A stretch of 64,000 nucleotides of DNA, taken from Symbiodinium natans. Its lineage: Eukaryota > Sar > Dinophyceae > Suessiales > Symbiodiniaceae. The DNA lies in NCBI GenBank assembly GCA_905221605.1, contig CAJNDS010002002.1:620001-684000 (forward strand), given 5' to 3'. Under the pieces are notes generated by a model that did not search any database, was not told the origin of the DNA, and was given only the letters and a program-made list of their open reading frames with translations. Positions 11,826-22,954 of the stretch are shown in pieces. Within the stretch, counting starts at the first letter, position 1. Each line of letters opens with the position of its first letter. Made by a program: the position numbers and the translations under genes.

Positions 11826-12464
11826 GTTCTTCTTTTGTTTGAGGCCGCGGCTGTGCTGCATCTTCCGGCGCAGGTCCTCGAACTCCGGCAGGCACCAGCG
11901 CTTGGGCTGTGCAGGCTGCGCAAGGGCTGCGAGCACCGCAGGCGGCGCAGGCGGCGCCGCTGCTTTGGGGCTGCCATAGTCGCCGTAGTCTGGTGAGCGG
12001 CCCGGTGAGCGGCCCGGTGAGCGGCCTGCTGGGCTCGGTGGCCCCGGTCTTTCAGGTGACGTGGGCAAAGGCTGCAAAGGCTGCAAAGGCTGCGGGGACT
12101 GCACGGCGCAGTCCTGCAAAGGCGATCGCTCCCCGGGCACAAAGGTGGGGCTCCACGTCTGCGTGCTTGTGGAGGGCAACGGGGCATCACCGCCACCCGA
12201 GGCAGCAAAGGCACCAAGGTTTCGCTGGCTTCGGGCGGTTTCTGCCCTCACACGGTCGCCCAGAGACTGCTCGTACAGGCACCCTCTGATCTCGGCACAT
12301 TTCCGTTGAAATCTGCCAAGATCGGGGTTCGTCGAATTCGCCAGGTTCGCCGGGTCCGCCGGGTTCCAAGAGCCGGCGAAATTCTCTTTCTCCGGGGTGT
12401 GCAGACTTTGCAGGGCTTGGTGCTGTGACTTCCCTGGACTGCGCAAAGCCGGCGAAAACACCAT
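11826..12464 (-). CDS. N-terminal exon, Pro/Ser-rich tail
   Basis: An open frame of 213 codons begins at an ATG at 12464. It starts MVFSPALRSPGKSQHQALQS and is rich in Pro, Ser, Gln and Ala. It includes a short direct repeat GRSPGRSPGRSPDYGDYG near residue 150 and ends in a basic segment (EFEDLRRKMQHSRG). The real exon probably ends near the stop. It would serve as the disordered N-terminal tail of the kinesin-14-like protein encoded downstream, the usual site of a second microtubule or cargo contact (family knowledge). A stand-alone gene is possible. Confidence 0.5.
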
Positions 12465-13147
12465 TCTACAAATGACCGCCTTGCATGGCGCTCGGGGCCG
12501 AAACTACCCTATCTAGTGTCCACAACTGCACCAACAACTTCGAGATCGCTTAGATCGTTTCAGCTGCATGCATGCAACCTATGCTGCGCAAGATCGTCTG
12601 AGGACCTAATGAAGTGCCGCACAATGTTGCACAATGTGGTTCGCAGTCATTCGCACGGACAACTTTCCACCATGACTGGAGTGGCCAGACTCTGAATTCG
12701 AAGCTAAATGGCAGGCAGGTGCCCCCTTCGCATGTGTAGTGATGTGTAGTGCAAGCACCCCTGCCTTCGCAACTCGAGAGCATTGAATGTAACCTATGGA
12801 CCTTATAAAAGGAATCAACTACATCAGGATGCGGCATTCATCTGAGATGAAGTTGCTCTACACCCGCAAGCGCGAGCACACAATGTTACTGCGCGGGGCT
12901 ATGGGTATGTCAGGCTTAGGAGGCTCCAGGCTGCTGGGCTCCCCTGGGGGCAGCTGTAGCAGGCAAGATGGAGGGCAGCTGCTCTGCCCCAAACCCTACA
13001 ATTCCCAAGCCCTCTACCCTTAAACCCTAAACCCTTAAACCCTAGTAGCTTACACGCCATGGCCTTGCCCCTCTTAGAGCTTCCGGATAGAGCTTCCGGA
13101 GGAAAGATCCCTGCAACGGGCAACAGCTTCTTCTTTCGCCGGCTTAC
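12465..13147. other. intergenic; short telomere-like run
   Basis: No coding exon supported. At about 13018-13044 lies a short degenerate run of CCCTAAA-type units (CCCTTAAACCCTAAACCC). Plant-type TTTAGGG telomeres are known in dinoflagellates, so this may be a small interstitial telomere-like tract. A single TTTAGGGTTTAG recurs near 59617. Confidence 0.5.
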
Positions 13148-13224
13148 CTCAGAACCTGCTGGTCTTGAAGCTGCGCCACATATTCGCGCAGGACTGGATC
13201 AACGACCTCCCGGAAGTCATGCTC
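13148..13224 (-). CDS. isolated exon, function unknown
   Basis: The exon starts after TAAG with GAG CAT GAC and encodes EHDFREVVDPVLREYVAQLQ plus DQQ and a few residues, ending at a GTAAGC donor (13147-13146). It lies between the PhyH-like gene and the kinesin N-terminal exon, on the same strand. It could be an extra 3' exon of the former or a 5' exon of the latter. No family is recognised. Confidence 0.45.
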
Positions 13225-13304
13225 CTTACTTCTTCGGCTTCACTTCAACCAAAGGACAAGCTCGTTCATCGCATCCGGTTCAACACACACGCTTGCGCAG
13301 AGGT

Positions 13305-14061
13305 TCACTGGAGGTGAATACACATGAGCTTGTTTTGTGAGTACAGATGATGAGTAGCTTCGCTCCACAAAAAGGAAGGCTCGGAAACAGAAGGCTTCTC
13401 AAATGTTTCGGGGGAAGGCTCGGACTTGGAGGCCTCTTGCCCGAAGTGGCCGTCCACGTAGCCGGTGAAGATCCCCCTGGTCTCGAACTCGTAGTAAAGC
13501 ACGTAACGGTCGGATGCGCCATGGTGCTCCACAGCCCGGTGGTCGACAAAGGAATCGTAAAGCATGATGGAGCCATGGGGAATGTTCGTAACCACTTCGT
13601 AGCCAGGGCTGTCCATCAGGTGGGACCCAGGCCGCAGCGCTAAGGGGCCATTGTTGGCTACCAGGGGCGTTAGCGGGACTCCAACAGTCAGTTGCGCGAA
13701 GGGGCCCGGTAAAATGATATCCCGGTGACGCGTCATCAGGGGCGACTGCTTGGGGGTCTTGGTGATCATCACCCGTCCTAGCCAAGGCCCCAGCTCTTCG
13801 GCTTTCCCCACACAGGTGCAGCCATGTGGTGGGTCGGTAGCCAAGGGACCTTGCTGAGGCGGCACGGCGTAGAACCAATCCATGTCAGAGCCCTGCGTCA
13901 CCCACTGGCACCAGGCAGCCTGCTGCTCCTCCTCAGAGCGACCGCAGGCCATGTTGTTGATCACGTACCGGGCTGTGACCTGCAGCACCAGGTCGTTGGG
14001 CACCAGCCACTCCGCGCTCCACGGCTCCTTAAGAAAAAAGCAGACAGAGAGAGAGAGAGAA

Positions 14062-14114
<53 letters not shown>

Positions 14115-15141
14115 AAAAAAAAAAAAAAACAATCAAAAGAGTGTCTTTTCATAGGGGTTGTGTGTCTTCTTCTGTCTCTCGTTTCCTCTTCTTCTGCTGC
14201 CCCGCGGGGAATATGGAGTATAAGACCATCCCTACTCGTTTTTTCCTTCTTTCTTTCTTGGGGCATAGGGTTCTCCCTCCCCATACTCGTCTCTCTGTCT
14301 GTCTCTCGCACTAACTCACTCTCCCTCTCTATAAATGTTGCTCTCTCGTGTGGTCCCTCTCCGGTTGTGTCCTCGTAGGGCACGTGGACCTGGGATCGGT
14401 CGGCGCGGAGCGGGGAGGTGAAGTAGCCCTTGGGCAGCCCCTCGAAGTGGCGCACCGCCGCCGCCTCCATGGCCAGCTGCTCCTCTGCGGGGACCATGCC
14501 CTCCAGCACGGCGAAGCCGTTCTTTCGCAGCACCATCAACACCTGCAGACTGAACCGGCTAACTCGGAGAAGGCTGTCCCCGCAAGCTTCTCTCAATCTG
14601 ACTCGTATGACTCTCACCGGCTCTGGGGTCTAACTGCTTTTTCGAACCCCTACCTGGTCGACCAGTTGCTGCCTCTCCGCACTCCCAGGTGGGGACGTGT
14701 GCCATGTACTGCAGTCCACCGCGTAGCTCCGCGCGAGCGGGCTTGCCGCTGGACCGTACCTGGGCACAAGCTGTCGAAGCTTGAAAAACTGATGTTTAGA
14801 GAGCAGCTGTGGAGAAGGCCATCGCTCTAAACCGTGAAAACCCACGTCTTCACGTGATCTCCTGAAGTGCAGCTACGGAACATGTACAGGCGTGGTGGCG
14901 CAATGGTGTCGTCAACACCTCCATTCTGGTTGGCAAACGGCTGGACTTCAGCACCGACTGGATAGTCGGGATGCCCTGGCGGGGGCACGGGGACAGAATC
15001 GCCGTAGAAGCTGCGAAGTCCACGTAAGCGTCTCCGCGCTTGCCAAGCTGGAGTGAACTGAGTGAACTCCAGTTCGTGCAGTCTGTGTCTCTGTGGCCAG
15101 AGCCCTAGAAGCAGAAGCAGCAGCAAAGTGCCCCGCCTCAT
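13305..15141 (-). CDS. PhyH-like Fe(II)/2OG dioxygenase, 4 exons
   Basis: Exons 15141-14877, 14826-14654, 14542-14372 and 14027-13305 join in frame to about 443 residues. The ATG at 15141 gives a signal peptide (seven leucines at residues 6-12), so the protein probably enters the secretory path or an organelle. The C-terminal domain is of the phytanoyl-CoA dioxygenase type: an HxD iron motif (TRHRD), a GPLALRPGSH turn and a distal His in YDSFVDHRAVEHH. It would hydroxylate a substrate using Fe(II), O2 and 2-oxoglutarate; the substrate cannot be told. Introns are 50 bases (GT-AG), 111 bases (GT-AG) and 344 bases (GA-AG); the last holds a GA/CT microsatellite. The stop at 13305 may not be the true end if the exon at 13148-13224 belongs here. 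Confidence 0.8.
14028..14371 (-). other. GA-AG intron with (GA)n tract
   Basis: The upstream exon ends TACGAG and the intron begins GACACA; it ends TTAAG before GAGCCG. Removing it joins HVPYE to EPWSAEW, restoring the continuous PhyH-like fold. GA donors are known from dinoflagellate genes. The plus-strand GA tract at 14046-14120 lies inside. Confidence 0.65.
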
Positions 15142-15700
15142 GGGCTAAAGCGACGCCACGCTAAACCACGCTAAGCCCCGGTGAAACTGGAACAGGGTAC
15201 CGGAGAGTACCCGAGGGCACAGCAGAGTGCTGCCGGGTCCCGGGCCAAAACTGCAGGGGCTCCCTTCATTGCTGAACAGAATGCCCGTCTTGGGGCGACT
15301 CGGGGGCGGGATTTTACGGGATTCAGGCTTCTCGTGTGTTTACGAAGATTTCATGATTCATGGGGGGGCCTCCTGGGAAAAATTGAAAGTCCAAATAAAT
15401 TACATCTGATGCCTCCCTCCGGATGTACATTATGTGAATTATATAATTCTGCCAGGAGCAGGCACGTTATGTAAATTAGTAAAATAATTCAGAATTCTCT
15501 GGTTTATGTAAACCTCGGCTTCCTGCCGAGAAGCGTCGAACAAGCAGGCCCTAACCCAACCCTTCCCCCCACACAAAAGTTTGTGCCCCCCCTCCCTGTG
15601 GGAGCTGCAAACCGATGCCGTGGAGTGTCCCGCCTTTCGGCTCCTACAGAGGGACCCGAGAGAAAGAAAGATCGAAACATAAAGACTGAAAGAGAAAATG
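15142..15700. other. no gene seen
   Basis: Region upstream of the dioxygenase start. Open frames occur but none has motif, splice or composition support. Confidence 0.5.
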
Positions 15701-15716
15701 TGAGAGGGAAACAAAA

Positions 15717-16000
15717 AGAGAGAGAGAGAGAGCAAGAGAGCAAGAGAGCAAGAGAGCAAGAGAGCAAGAGAGCAAGAGAGCAAGAGAGCAAGAGAGCAAG
15801 AGAGCAAGAGAGCAAGAGAGCAAGAGAGCAAGAGAGCAAGAGAGCAAGAGAGCAAGAGAGAAAGAGAGAAAGAGAGAAAGAGAGAAAGAGAAAAAAAGAG
15901 AAACAGATAAAGAGAGAAAGAGATAAAGAGAGAAAGAGAGAAAGAGAGAAAGAGAGAAAGAGAGAAAGAGAGAAAGAGAGAAAGAGAGAAAGAGAGAATA
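15717..16000. repeat. AGAGCAAG octamer, then AGAGAAAG tract
   Basis: About seventeen head-to-tail AGAGCAAG units grade into AGAGAAAG units. Both strands stay open through it (Arg/Glu/Lys/Ser on plus, Leu/Ser/Cys on minus); neither is a gene. Confidence 0.9.
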
Positions 16001-16004
16001 AAGG

Positions 16005-16265
16005 GAAATGTATGTTTAGAGTCTCACTTCTCTGGTTTCGAATAATGAAAGAAAAAAACAAATACAAAAACACAACAAGATCGACGGGGTGGAATTTAGA
16101 AGAAATTCTCTCTTCCTAAAGGGAAGTTAACGTTAAGAGTCTCACTTCTTTGATTTCGAACAATGAAATCCAAAAAACAAAACAACATTCGAGGGGAGTG
16201 GAATTTTAGAATAATTCCCTTCTCTCTCTTCAAGATAAATTAATGTTTAGAGTCTCACTTGTCGC
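16005..16265. repeat. ~115-bp tandem repeat, 2+ copies
   Basis: The module GTTTAGAGTCTCACTTCT...TTTCGAA(T/C)AATGAAA...GGAATTT(T)AGAA begins at about 16013, 16131 and 16243 (the last partial). Non-coding. Confidence 0.7.
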
Positions 16266-18474
16266 CCTTAAGCCCCCCTTGAACCCCAGGCCCTTTTGGA
16301 GAAGAATTTTTTCTCGTGGTCAACCACCCTACCGCGTTGAAGCCGATATTTGGAAGGGAAAGCGAAGTAGCTGGTGAGGAGGAATCTACGCCAAGTCCAG
16401 CAAAGCAAAGCAAGCAGGGCCTGGAACGAGTCGTTGCTCCAACCTCCCTCGAAAGAGAAGCTCAAAGCCTGAGTTCCTCTCAGTGCTCGATGTCGCTTTG
16501 AACTTGTTTCCTGATGGCCGCCGTGCAGCATCCCCTTAATCAGCCGTCAAAACTCCTTTTCCGCGCTTGTATGTTGTAGGTCAGCAGAGCCTGTAGGCGC
16601 AAGGCCCGGAACACATGCAACACAAATTCATATGACTTTCGTGTCATGCGGTGTGGAGAATGCAAGGCAGGCTCTGAATCGCCCTAGAAGATGGAAGCGT
16701 GCTGAGCGCACCAGATTGACAAGTCCACTGTGGGGCATCTAGCGCATGCTAGCTGCTAAACTTGAAGAACACAAAGGCACGTCACTTCGCCGGTCGCCCT
16801 AAATGATCACAAAAAGAATGCAGAAGCCTTGGAACTTGCCATCAAGGGCTCTGCCCAAGCCTCTTCCTTGGCCCACTCAGGGCCCTGGCCCTGCTATGCA
16901 CCACTCGTAGCGTCTCATCCGGTCCGCATCGCAGTTATTGGGACGCAGACATCCTGAGACCTTGACACCATCGGAGTGGTTTCGTCTCGCCTCCCATCGT
17001 TCCCAACCGTAAGGCCCGATACCTTGACAGCCGTGACGTGTGGTCGCTTGACTTCCCGTGGCACGTGTGGGGGTTTTGAAACGTCAAGAGACAAAGGCAA
17101 CTGCAGGCAAGACTGGAAGTTGATGTTCCAGGGAGGCTCTTTCAGATGCCATGCCAAATGGCTTGCACACGCAGAGTCAAGACGCAAAAAGCTCACGTGC
17201 CCCACGAAGCTCAACTGTCGGAACAGACATGCTAATTAAAGAAACCAGGCCTGAGGCAGGCAAGAAGGCAGGGCGGACTTGGCGAGAGTTGAGCAAAAGG
17301 TAAGCGACCCGCCTGCTACTCAAGCCAGACCAGACACCCTCTGTGGGACTGAGGGGGCGCAGCGCCAACGCCTCTACCAGGTGTTCTCTCATCGGGGCCA
17401 ACCTACACAAGGAGAGGCAAAAGAACAGTCGAGAAGCCGAAACCGCACGGTAAATGGTCCTGACACCAGGCTCAGACTCCGCAATCCTCCAACCACAATT
17501 ACTGTTACATGAACACTGTCTTTCAAGCCTTTGTTTACACATGGAAGCAGGCGGGTTCACAGCCTGGGATGCTGGAGAAGCTTGGAGCCAGTGGTAAGGC
17601 GGCGCTGGGTCGACCACAACCGATCATGATCACTAGCATGTTTTTCAAACTGTTCTTCAGGGCCGAATCCCAAACAACAACATGACGTTGCTGAGTTCCT
17701 TCATCATCTTGTTCATTCAAGCAACATCTGTTAACGCCTGGTCTGAACACTCGAGCTGGAACTAGATGCATGAGTCTCTCTCTTAGGGTGAAAATGTTTT
17801 GAACTCTCAAAGACGCCTTCAGATGCAATTTGATCTCAAAGTGAAACAACTGAGTGCATGAAATACTGCAAAGCAAATCACATCATAAAATGGGGACTTT
17901 CGATACGGCAAACTGTTCAACACCCCGCCTCGATGCTGCATTGAGGTGGCGGAATGCTTGCTTCGTCTACTTCACATTTGCCGATGCCCCACAGGAAACA
18001 ACAACATACTTAGTTCAGGACTGCACTCCAAAAGTGTTGGCGTCTTCTAAGCTCTGCCTCAACGGTCTTTGGCTTAGCTACAACTACGCAGCACTGTACA
18101 GCTACGGCCTATGCAGAATCTCTTCCCACCGGCTGGTAAGGACAGAGATGCAGATGCTTGTATGGCCCAAGCGCAAGCACACAAGGTCTTTTCAAGATCT
18201 CGTCCAAGATTGAGACGGCCTAGTTACCATCAGGGCACGATTGCCCTCTGCGGGTTCAGGGTGCTCCACACCCATCACAGTCGATGTCTGGTTGTCACAA
18301 CGAGATTGACACCAAATTGGTGTGACAAAGCTGTAGAGAGATTGCTGGATTTCAAGTTCCACACGGACTGGCAAGTGAAGTTTCATGAGCATCACAAGCT
18401 ATGTACATAAAGCTATATACATGCGACCACTGCGCAGCATCATGAACATTTCCAAGTGGAATGAAAACACTGGA
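16266..18474. other. no confident gene
   Basis: Several 60-150-codon open frames exist on both strands (for example 16915-17214 minus and 17854-18213 plus) and some have reasonable composition. None shows a motif, splice pattern or frame continuity that would choose between strands. Part of it may be the long terminal sequence of the decayed copia element that ends at about 18475. Confidence 0.4.
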
Positions 18475-19655
18475 TCATCCTCCACACACTTTGCATGGCT
18501 GATAGCCTCGCCTCATGGCTTCACGCTTGCTGTACCTGAGTACCCGCTTCGCACACTTCAGCTGCGGACACTCGCGGAAGGTCTGGTGTCCGAAGTGGTG
18601 CACTAGGCTGCCCGGCGCCTGGTGCTGCAGACGAAGGTGCAGCCGTCGGATCTGGCTTATTTTCACTCGCGTCTCCATCTGTTGCTTGCTGTGGCAAGTT
18701 AAGGTTGGAGTCTGTCTCAGGGACCTCGGCGGGTTTGGGACTTTCTATCCCCAGGAACCGAAACCCCACTAACCTCTACGTGCACTCGCACTGTGGGTGC
18801 ACTTGCTGCTTTTGCCTCAGCAGTCTTACGTAGATGTGTCGCTCTGTTCCGACTGCAACAGAAACAGATACACATAGCAACGAAGATCACGATCTGGGTG
18901 AGTGTCAGGCTCACTTGCGGGTAATTAACCATAAAGTCATGGATCAAGAAAATCGCATGTAGCACTTCTTCAAGAAAACTCCACAGCATGCTCTCGTAGC
19001 CACCATCAGCCTCATCACTAGTGTTCTGGCCCAAGGCGTTAGCACTGGTATTGGACTCATCTGGGTTGACACCAGCGATGCTATCAAGCTGAAGGATTAA
19101 CGCAAGAACCTGAAGAACTTGTTGCACGTTCACTGATCCCTTCTTGACTACTCTGCAAATCTTCCGTCGCAATTCGTGATCAAGCAGCTCTGACTCGCTG
19201 AAACCCATTGTCCTTGCAGCGCACGTTCAGCCTTCCAAGCAGGAACTCAATCCTCTCAGGCTTAAGTTTTTGTCGGCAAGTCCGACACGTTGTCGCGCGT
19301 GCCTACGGGAATCACTTTAAGAAGTTTCTCCTGTGTCTTTTGCTGAAGCCACAGCAACTTCCCGTCTATGTGCCGTGTTCGTCCTACCCCTTGCCGATTG
19401 CCAAGGGATCTGGCGCTTCACATCAAGGTCTGGGCACACGTGGCATATGCAGTTCTGCAACAGAATGGCGGTGGCGCTGCCTGCAACAAGCGAGTTACAC
19501 TTGGCTTCACACGACAACAGGCTTATAACCTTTTGCGTGTAAGAGCTTGAATAAAGAAGATCCCATACCACGCAACAAGCAGACACGCTGCGGCGCGTGC
19601 GCTTGTCTTCTCCAGTCGCTGTCTGAGAACATCTTAAGCACTGAATTTTTGTGCT
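18475..19655 (-). pseudogene. decayed copia RNase H to C-terminus
   Basis: Reading the minus strand in shifting frames gives the copia RNase H order: SDSDW (about 19613), KRTRRSVS, SSYTQKVISL, GVGRTRHIDGKLLWLQQKTQ, then VIPVGTRDNVSDLPTKT. Next comes an intact 163-residue stretch (19208-18717) with one membrane segment (VSLTLTQIVIFVAMCICFCC). The element closes in a His/Cys tail ending CKVCGG at 18475. The same tail type closes the copia copy at 40.6 kb. At least three frameshifts make it non-functional. Upstream it meets the virus-like cassette near 19.66 kb. Confidence 0.75.
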
Positions 19656-19659
19656 CAGA

Positions 19660-19986
19660 GCTTGCAGAAATTGAAGATGATGACGACGACAACAGTAAAA
19701 CTAAAGCCGTTAAAGCGAGCAGGAAGGCGGAAGAGAAGGCCATCGCGAAAGCTAACGCGATGGAAGATGAGAATACCAGCCTTAAGCGGGAAATGGAGAA
19801 GCTGAGAGCTAAGATCATAGAATTGGAAAGAATGCGTCAGGAGATTACGCAAACTCTGATCTCCGTAAGGCGTTTAATACGGTAATATCTCCATTCGCTC
19901 TAAAGTTAAGAGAGGCAATAACATATAACCCAGTTCAGGCTACTGAAAATATCGTCGTACCGTGGACAGGTGATTTTATGCGAATG
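19660..19986 (+). pseudogene. virus-like cassette, 5' piece (split)
   Basis: The first part (19660-19850) encodes an acidic run (EIEDDDDDNSKT) and then a charged coiled coil (EDENTSLKREMEKLRAKIIE). After a frameshift near 19850 a second frame gives SDLRKAFNTVISPFALKLRE and NIVVPWTGDFMRM up to 19986. Codon choice (AGA, ATA, GGA) and A/G richness differ from the GC-rich neighbours and match 22.95-28.0 kb. The frame is cut at the 9-base repeat ATGCGAATG and resumes in phase at 22955. No protein family recognised; an endogenised virus or foreign element is inferred. Confidence 0.55.
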
Positions 19987-20009
19987 ACGCTCGCTTGCGG
20001 CGTTGGCGG

Positions 20010-20080
20010 CGCTTGCCGTGCGCAGGCAAGCGTTTCCGAGCCTGCTAACTGCGGCACCGCTTGCCGTGTGCAGGCAAGCG
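20010..20080. repeat. twin GC hairpins
   Basis: CGCTTGCC and GGCAAGCG arms with a 7-base loop occur at 20010-20032 and again at 20058-20080. A partial arm copy (GCTCGCTTGCGG) precedes them at the insertion edge. Confidence 0.85.
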
Positions 20081-20149
20081 TGCCCGCTTGCACTTAGATC
20101 CTGTCCCTTTAAGGCCAGAACTTTAGAAGCACAGTGCCCAACATCCCTT

Positions 20150-21290
20150 GCTTAATTCTGCAATTGGTCATACAAGCACAGTCCCCCCAAAACCCCCTTC
20201 CTATCTCTGTAACTGGTCATACAAGCACAGTCCCCCCAAAACCCCCTTCCTATCTCTGCAACTGGTCATACAAGCACAGTCCCCCCCCTTCCTGTTTCTG
20301 CAATTGGTCACACAAGCACAGTCCCCCCAAAACCCCCTTCCTATCTCTGCCATTGGTCACACAAGCACAGTCCCCCCAAAACCCCCTTCCTATCTCTGCA
20401 ATTGGTCATACAAGCACAGTCCCCCCAAAACCCCCTTCCTATTCCCCCCAAAACCCCCTTCCTGTCTTTGCAACTGGTCATACAAGCACAGTCCCCCCAA
20501 AACCCCCTTCCTATCTCTGCAACTGGTCATACAAGCACAGTCCCCCCAAAACCCCCTTCCTATCTCTGCAACTGGTCATACAAGCACAGTCCCCCCCCTT
20601 CCTGTTTCTGCAATTGGTCACACAAGCACAGTCCCCCCAAAACCCCCTTCCTATCTCTGCCATTGGTCACACAAGCACAGTCCCCCCAAAACCACAAAAA
20701 AAAAACCCTTCCTATCTCTGCAATTGTATCATAACAATCACAGTCCCCCCAAAACCCCCTTCCATTCCCCCCCAAACCAAACCCCTTCCTGTCTTTGCAA
20801 CTGGTCCTACAAAACACAAAAAAAATTGGTCATACAAGCACAGTCCCCCCAAAACCCCCTTCCTATCTCTGTAACTGGTCATACAAGCACAGTCCCCCCA
20901 AAACCCCCTTCCTATCTCTGCAACTGGTCATACAAGCACAGTCCCCCCCCTTCCTGTTTCTGCAATTGGTCACACAAGCACAGTCCCCCCAAAACCCCCT
21001 TCCTATCTCTGCCATTGGTCACACAAGCACAGTCCCCCCAAAACCCCCTTCCTATCTCTGCAATTGGTCATACAAGCACAGTCCCCCCAAAACCCCCTTC
21101 CTATTCCCCCCAAAACCCCCTTCCTGTCTTTGCAACTGGTCATACAAGCACAGTCCCCCCAAAACCCCCTTCCTATCTCTGCAACTGGTCATACAAGCAC
21201 AGTCCCCCCAAAACCCCCTTCCTATCTCTGCAACTGGTCATACAAGCACAGTCCCCCCAACACCCCCTTCCTGTTTCTGCAACTGTGTAC
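20150..21290. repeat. ~60-bp satellite with 662-bp super-repeat
   Basis: Head-to-tail copies of GGTCATACAAGCACAGTCCC plus CCCAAAACCCCCTTCCTATC and a CTCTGCAACT end. Marker variants (TCTGTAAC, a short CCCCCCCC copy, CCTATTCCCCCC) recur 662 bases apart, showing higher-order duplication. The 470-codon plus-strand open frame through it is a repeat product. Confidence 0.9.
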
Positions 21291-21972
21291 TCCGTGGCGG
21301 CCTGCATGTTGGATGCCTCAAAGAAGGCAAAGCGAACTTCATCTTCGGACACTGCGGCGTTCATGCTCTCGAGCACAGATACTGGTTCTGGCGGATTGTT
21401 CAAAAAGTCCTTCAACATTTCCACCAGGTCCACACAGAACTTCGACCGCTTTTTTAAGTATCTGTGTCGCGAACCATCCAAAGCACGAGTCGTTGGAATA
21501 TGTGCCTTTGGCACTTTGTCCGTGACCATCTGCTTTTTCGCAAGTGCGGTAGGAAGATGACTGTACTTTCTTTTCAAGATGGACTGCTCCACCTGTGCCC
21601 AAAACCCTGCAAACCCGCAAGAACCAATGTTCGCAGAACTGCTAAACCCAACAAACAAGTCTCATTGTTCACAAACAATCCCACCTCCAACTTTGACTGT
21701 CCATCATGCTTTCGATCCTTCTTGTTGCACTCCACAATGAAGAATCTTTCGCCTTCTTGCACAAGGCCAAGCAACTGTAAGTTCTCTTGCTTCAGAAACA
21801 TGAACCTAAAGGCCAAACCACAACCATCATGTCTGTGGCAATGCCCGAGCACCGTGGTCTGCTTCTGAAAGGTGGAGACTTTCAACTCAATGCGCTCTTC
21901 ACCGGAGTTTTGCAACCATGCACGAGCTGTCGCCGTCAAGTCTTGCTCTGCCGAAGCAGAACAAGAAAGCAC
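21290..21972 (-). pseudogene. unrecognised ORF inside the insertion
   Basis: On the minus strand, 21972 to about 21655 encodes AWLQNSGEERIELKVSTFQK, a His/Cys cluster (GHCHRHDGC) and FRFMFLKQENLQLL. After a one-base shift near 21650 the frame continues with KRSKFCVDLVEMLKDFLNN and ESMNAAVSEDEVRFAFFEAS to about 21290, where the satellite begins. Composition is coding-like, and the two frames join at FVNNETC. It might be the protein of the inserted element. No transposase or other motif is recognised. Confidence 0.4.
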
Positions 21973-22049
21973 ATGTACACGGATTTAGGCGCCATTTTGA
22001 ACAAAAAATGAACCTGCAAATGTTGCGCAATTCCAGCTCCGGTTCTTCT

Positions 22050-22420
22050 GCACACACACACACACACATTTGCATACATACATCCATCCATGCATACATA
22101 CATACATACACACATACATACAAACACACACACACACATACATACATACATACATACATACATACATACATACATACATACATACATACATACATACAAC
22201 ATACAGACACACCCCTACATACATACATACATGCATACATGCATACAGGCAGACATGCATACATGCATACATGCATGCATGTACACATGCACACACGCAT
22301 ACACGCATACATGCACACATGCATACATGCACTCTGTACGCATACACACAGACACACAGACACATACAGACACAGACACACACAGACAGATACAGACACA
22401 GAAACAGACAGCAGTTTTGG
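22050..22420. repeat. CATA/CACA microsatellite
   Basis: CATACATA and CACACACA units with GCATACATGCATAC variants. Open frames (Thr/Tyr/Ile/His) are artefacts. From 22420 to 22885 there is A/T-rich sequence with no gene seen. Confidence 0.9.
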
Positions 22421-22884
22421 GCTGGAGTTCAGTGAAGAGGTGCCAAATTGGAACCTTCGTGTTTTTGCTTGAATTAAGAGAACCGCCCAAACTTGAGATC
22501 TTAGATTATTTTGCCGAAAAAAACCTGACCATCAGAGTGGCTCCTTTATTTTTTTTAATAAAACAGATACAGACACACATAGAACACAGACACGCAAAAA
22601 AAGACAAGACACAAAGAAAAAAAGAGCACAAAACAAAAATCCAAAGCATGGACACAAGTCTTTTTTGGCAGTGTAAGTTTTTCTGTATTGGTTAGATCTT
22701 ATAATTTTAAAGCTTGATTTGTCTGCTTTTGGGTTTTTGGAATTGTGCAGAGTTCAAAAAAAATCAAAAAAACTTGAAACAAAGGCAAAGAACCAAATTT
22801 TTTTTTGGAAAAGCAAGTGTTCAAAGAGGAATTTCCCGTTTATAAACGTATTTCTGTCGAATTTGTAAAAACACTTACTTTCAC

Positions 22885-22954
22885 ACAGTAAGCGGGGGTC
22901 TGGGGGCGCAGCCCCCAGCCAATTTTATTTACCGCGCGCATGCTGCGGCAACGT
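22885..22954. repeat. GC palindrome near insertion right end
   Basis: GCGGGGGTCTGGGGGCGCAG followed by CCCCCAGCC forms a strong stem (CTGGGGG/CCCCCAG). It sits within 70 bases of the target-site repeat. Confidence 0.7.

Noticed and set aside
12187-12309. Plus-strand ORFs opposite the 12464 exon
   Set aside because: Shadow frames of the Pro/Ser-rich minus-strand exon.
15504-16119. Leu/Ser and Arg/Glu proteins of 160-190 residues on both strands
   Set aside because: Entirely produced by AGAGCAAG/AGAGAAAG repeats.
20150-21290. Possible CRISPR-like array of repeats
   Set aside because: Repeat units touch without variable spacers and the context is eukaryotic; it is a satellite.
20148-21560. 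470-codon plus-strand ORF
   Set aside because: Read-through of the satellite array; residues simply repeat GHTSTVPPKPPSYLCNW.
21985-22695. Several His/Tyr/Thr or Cys/Val/Met ORFs
   Set aside because: CATA/CACA microsatellite products.
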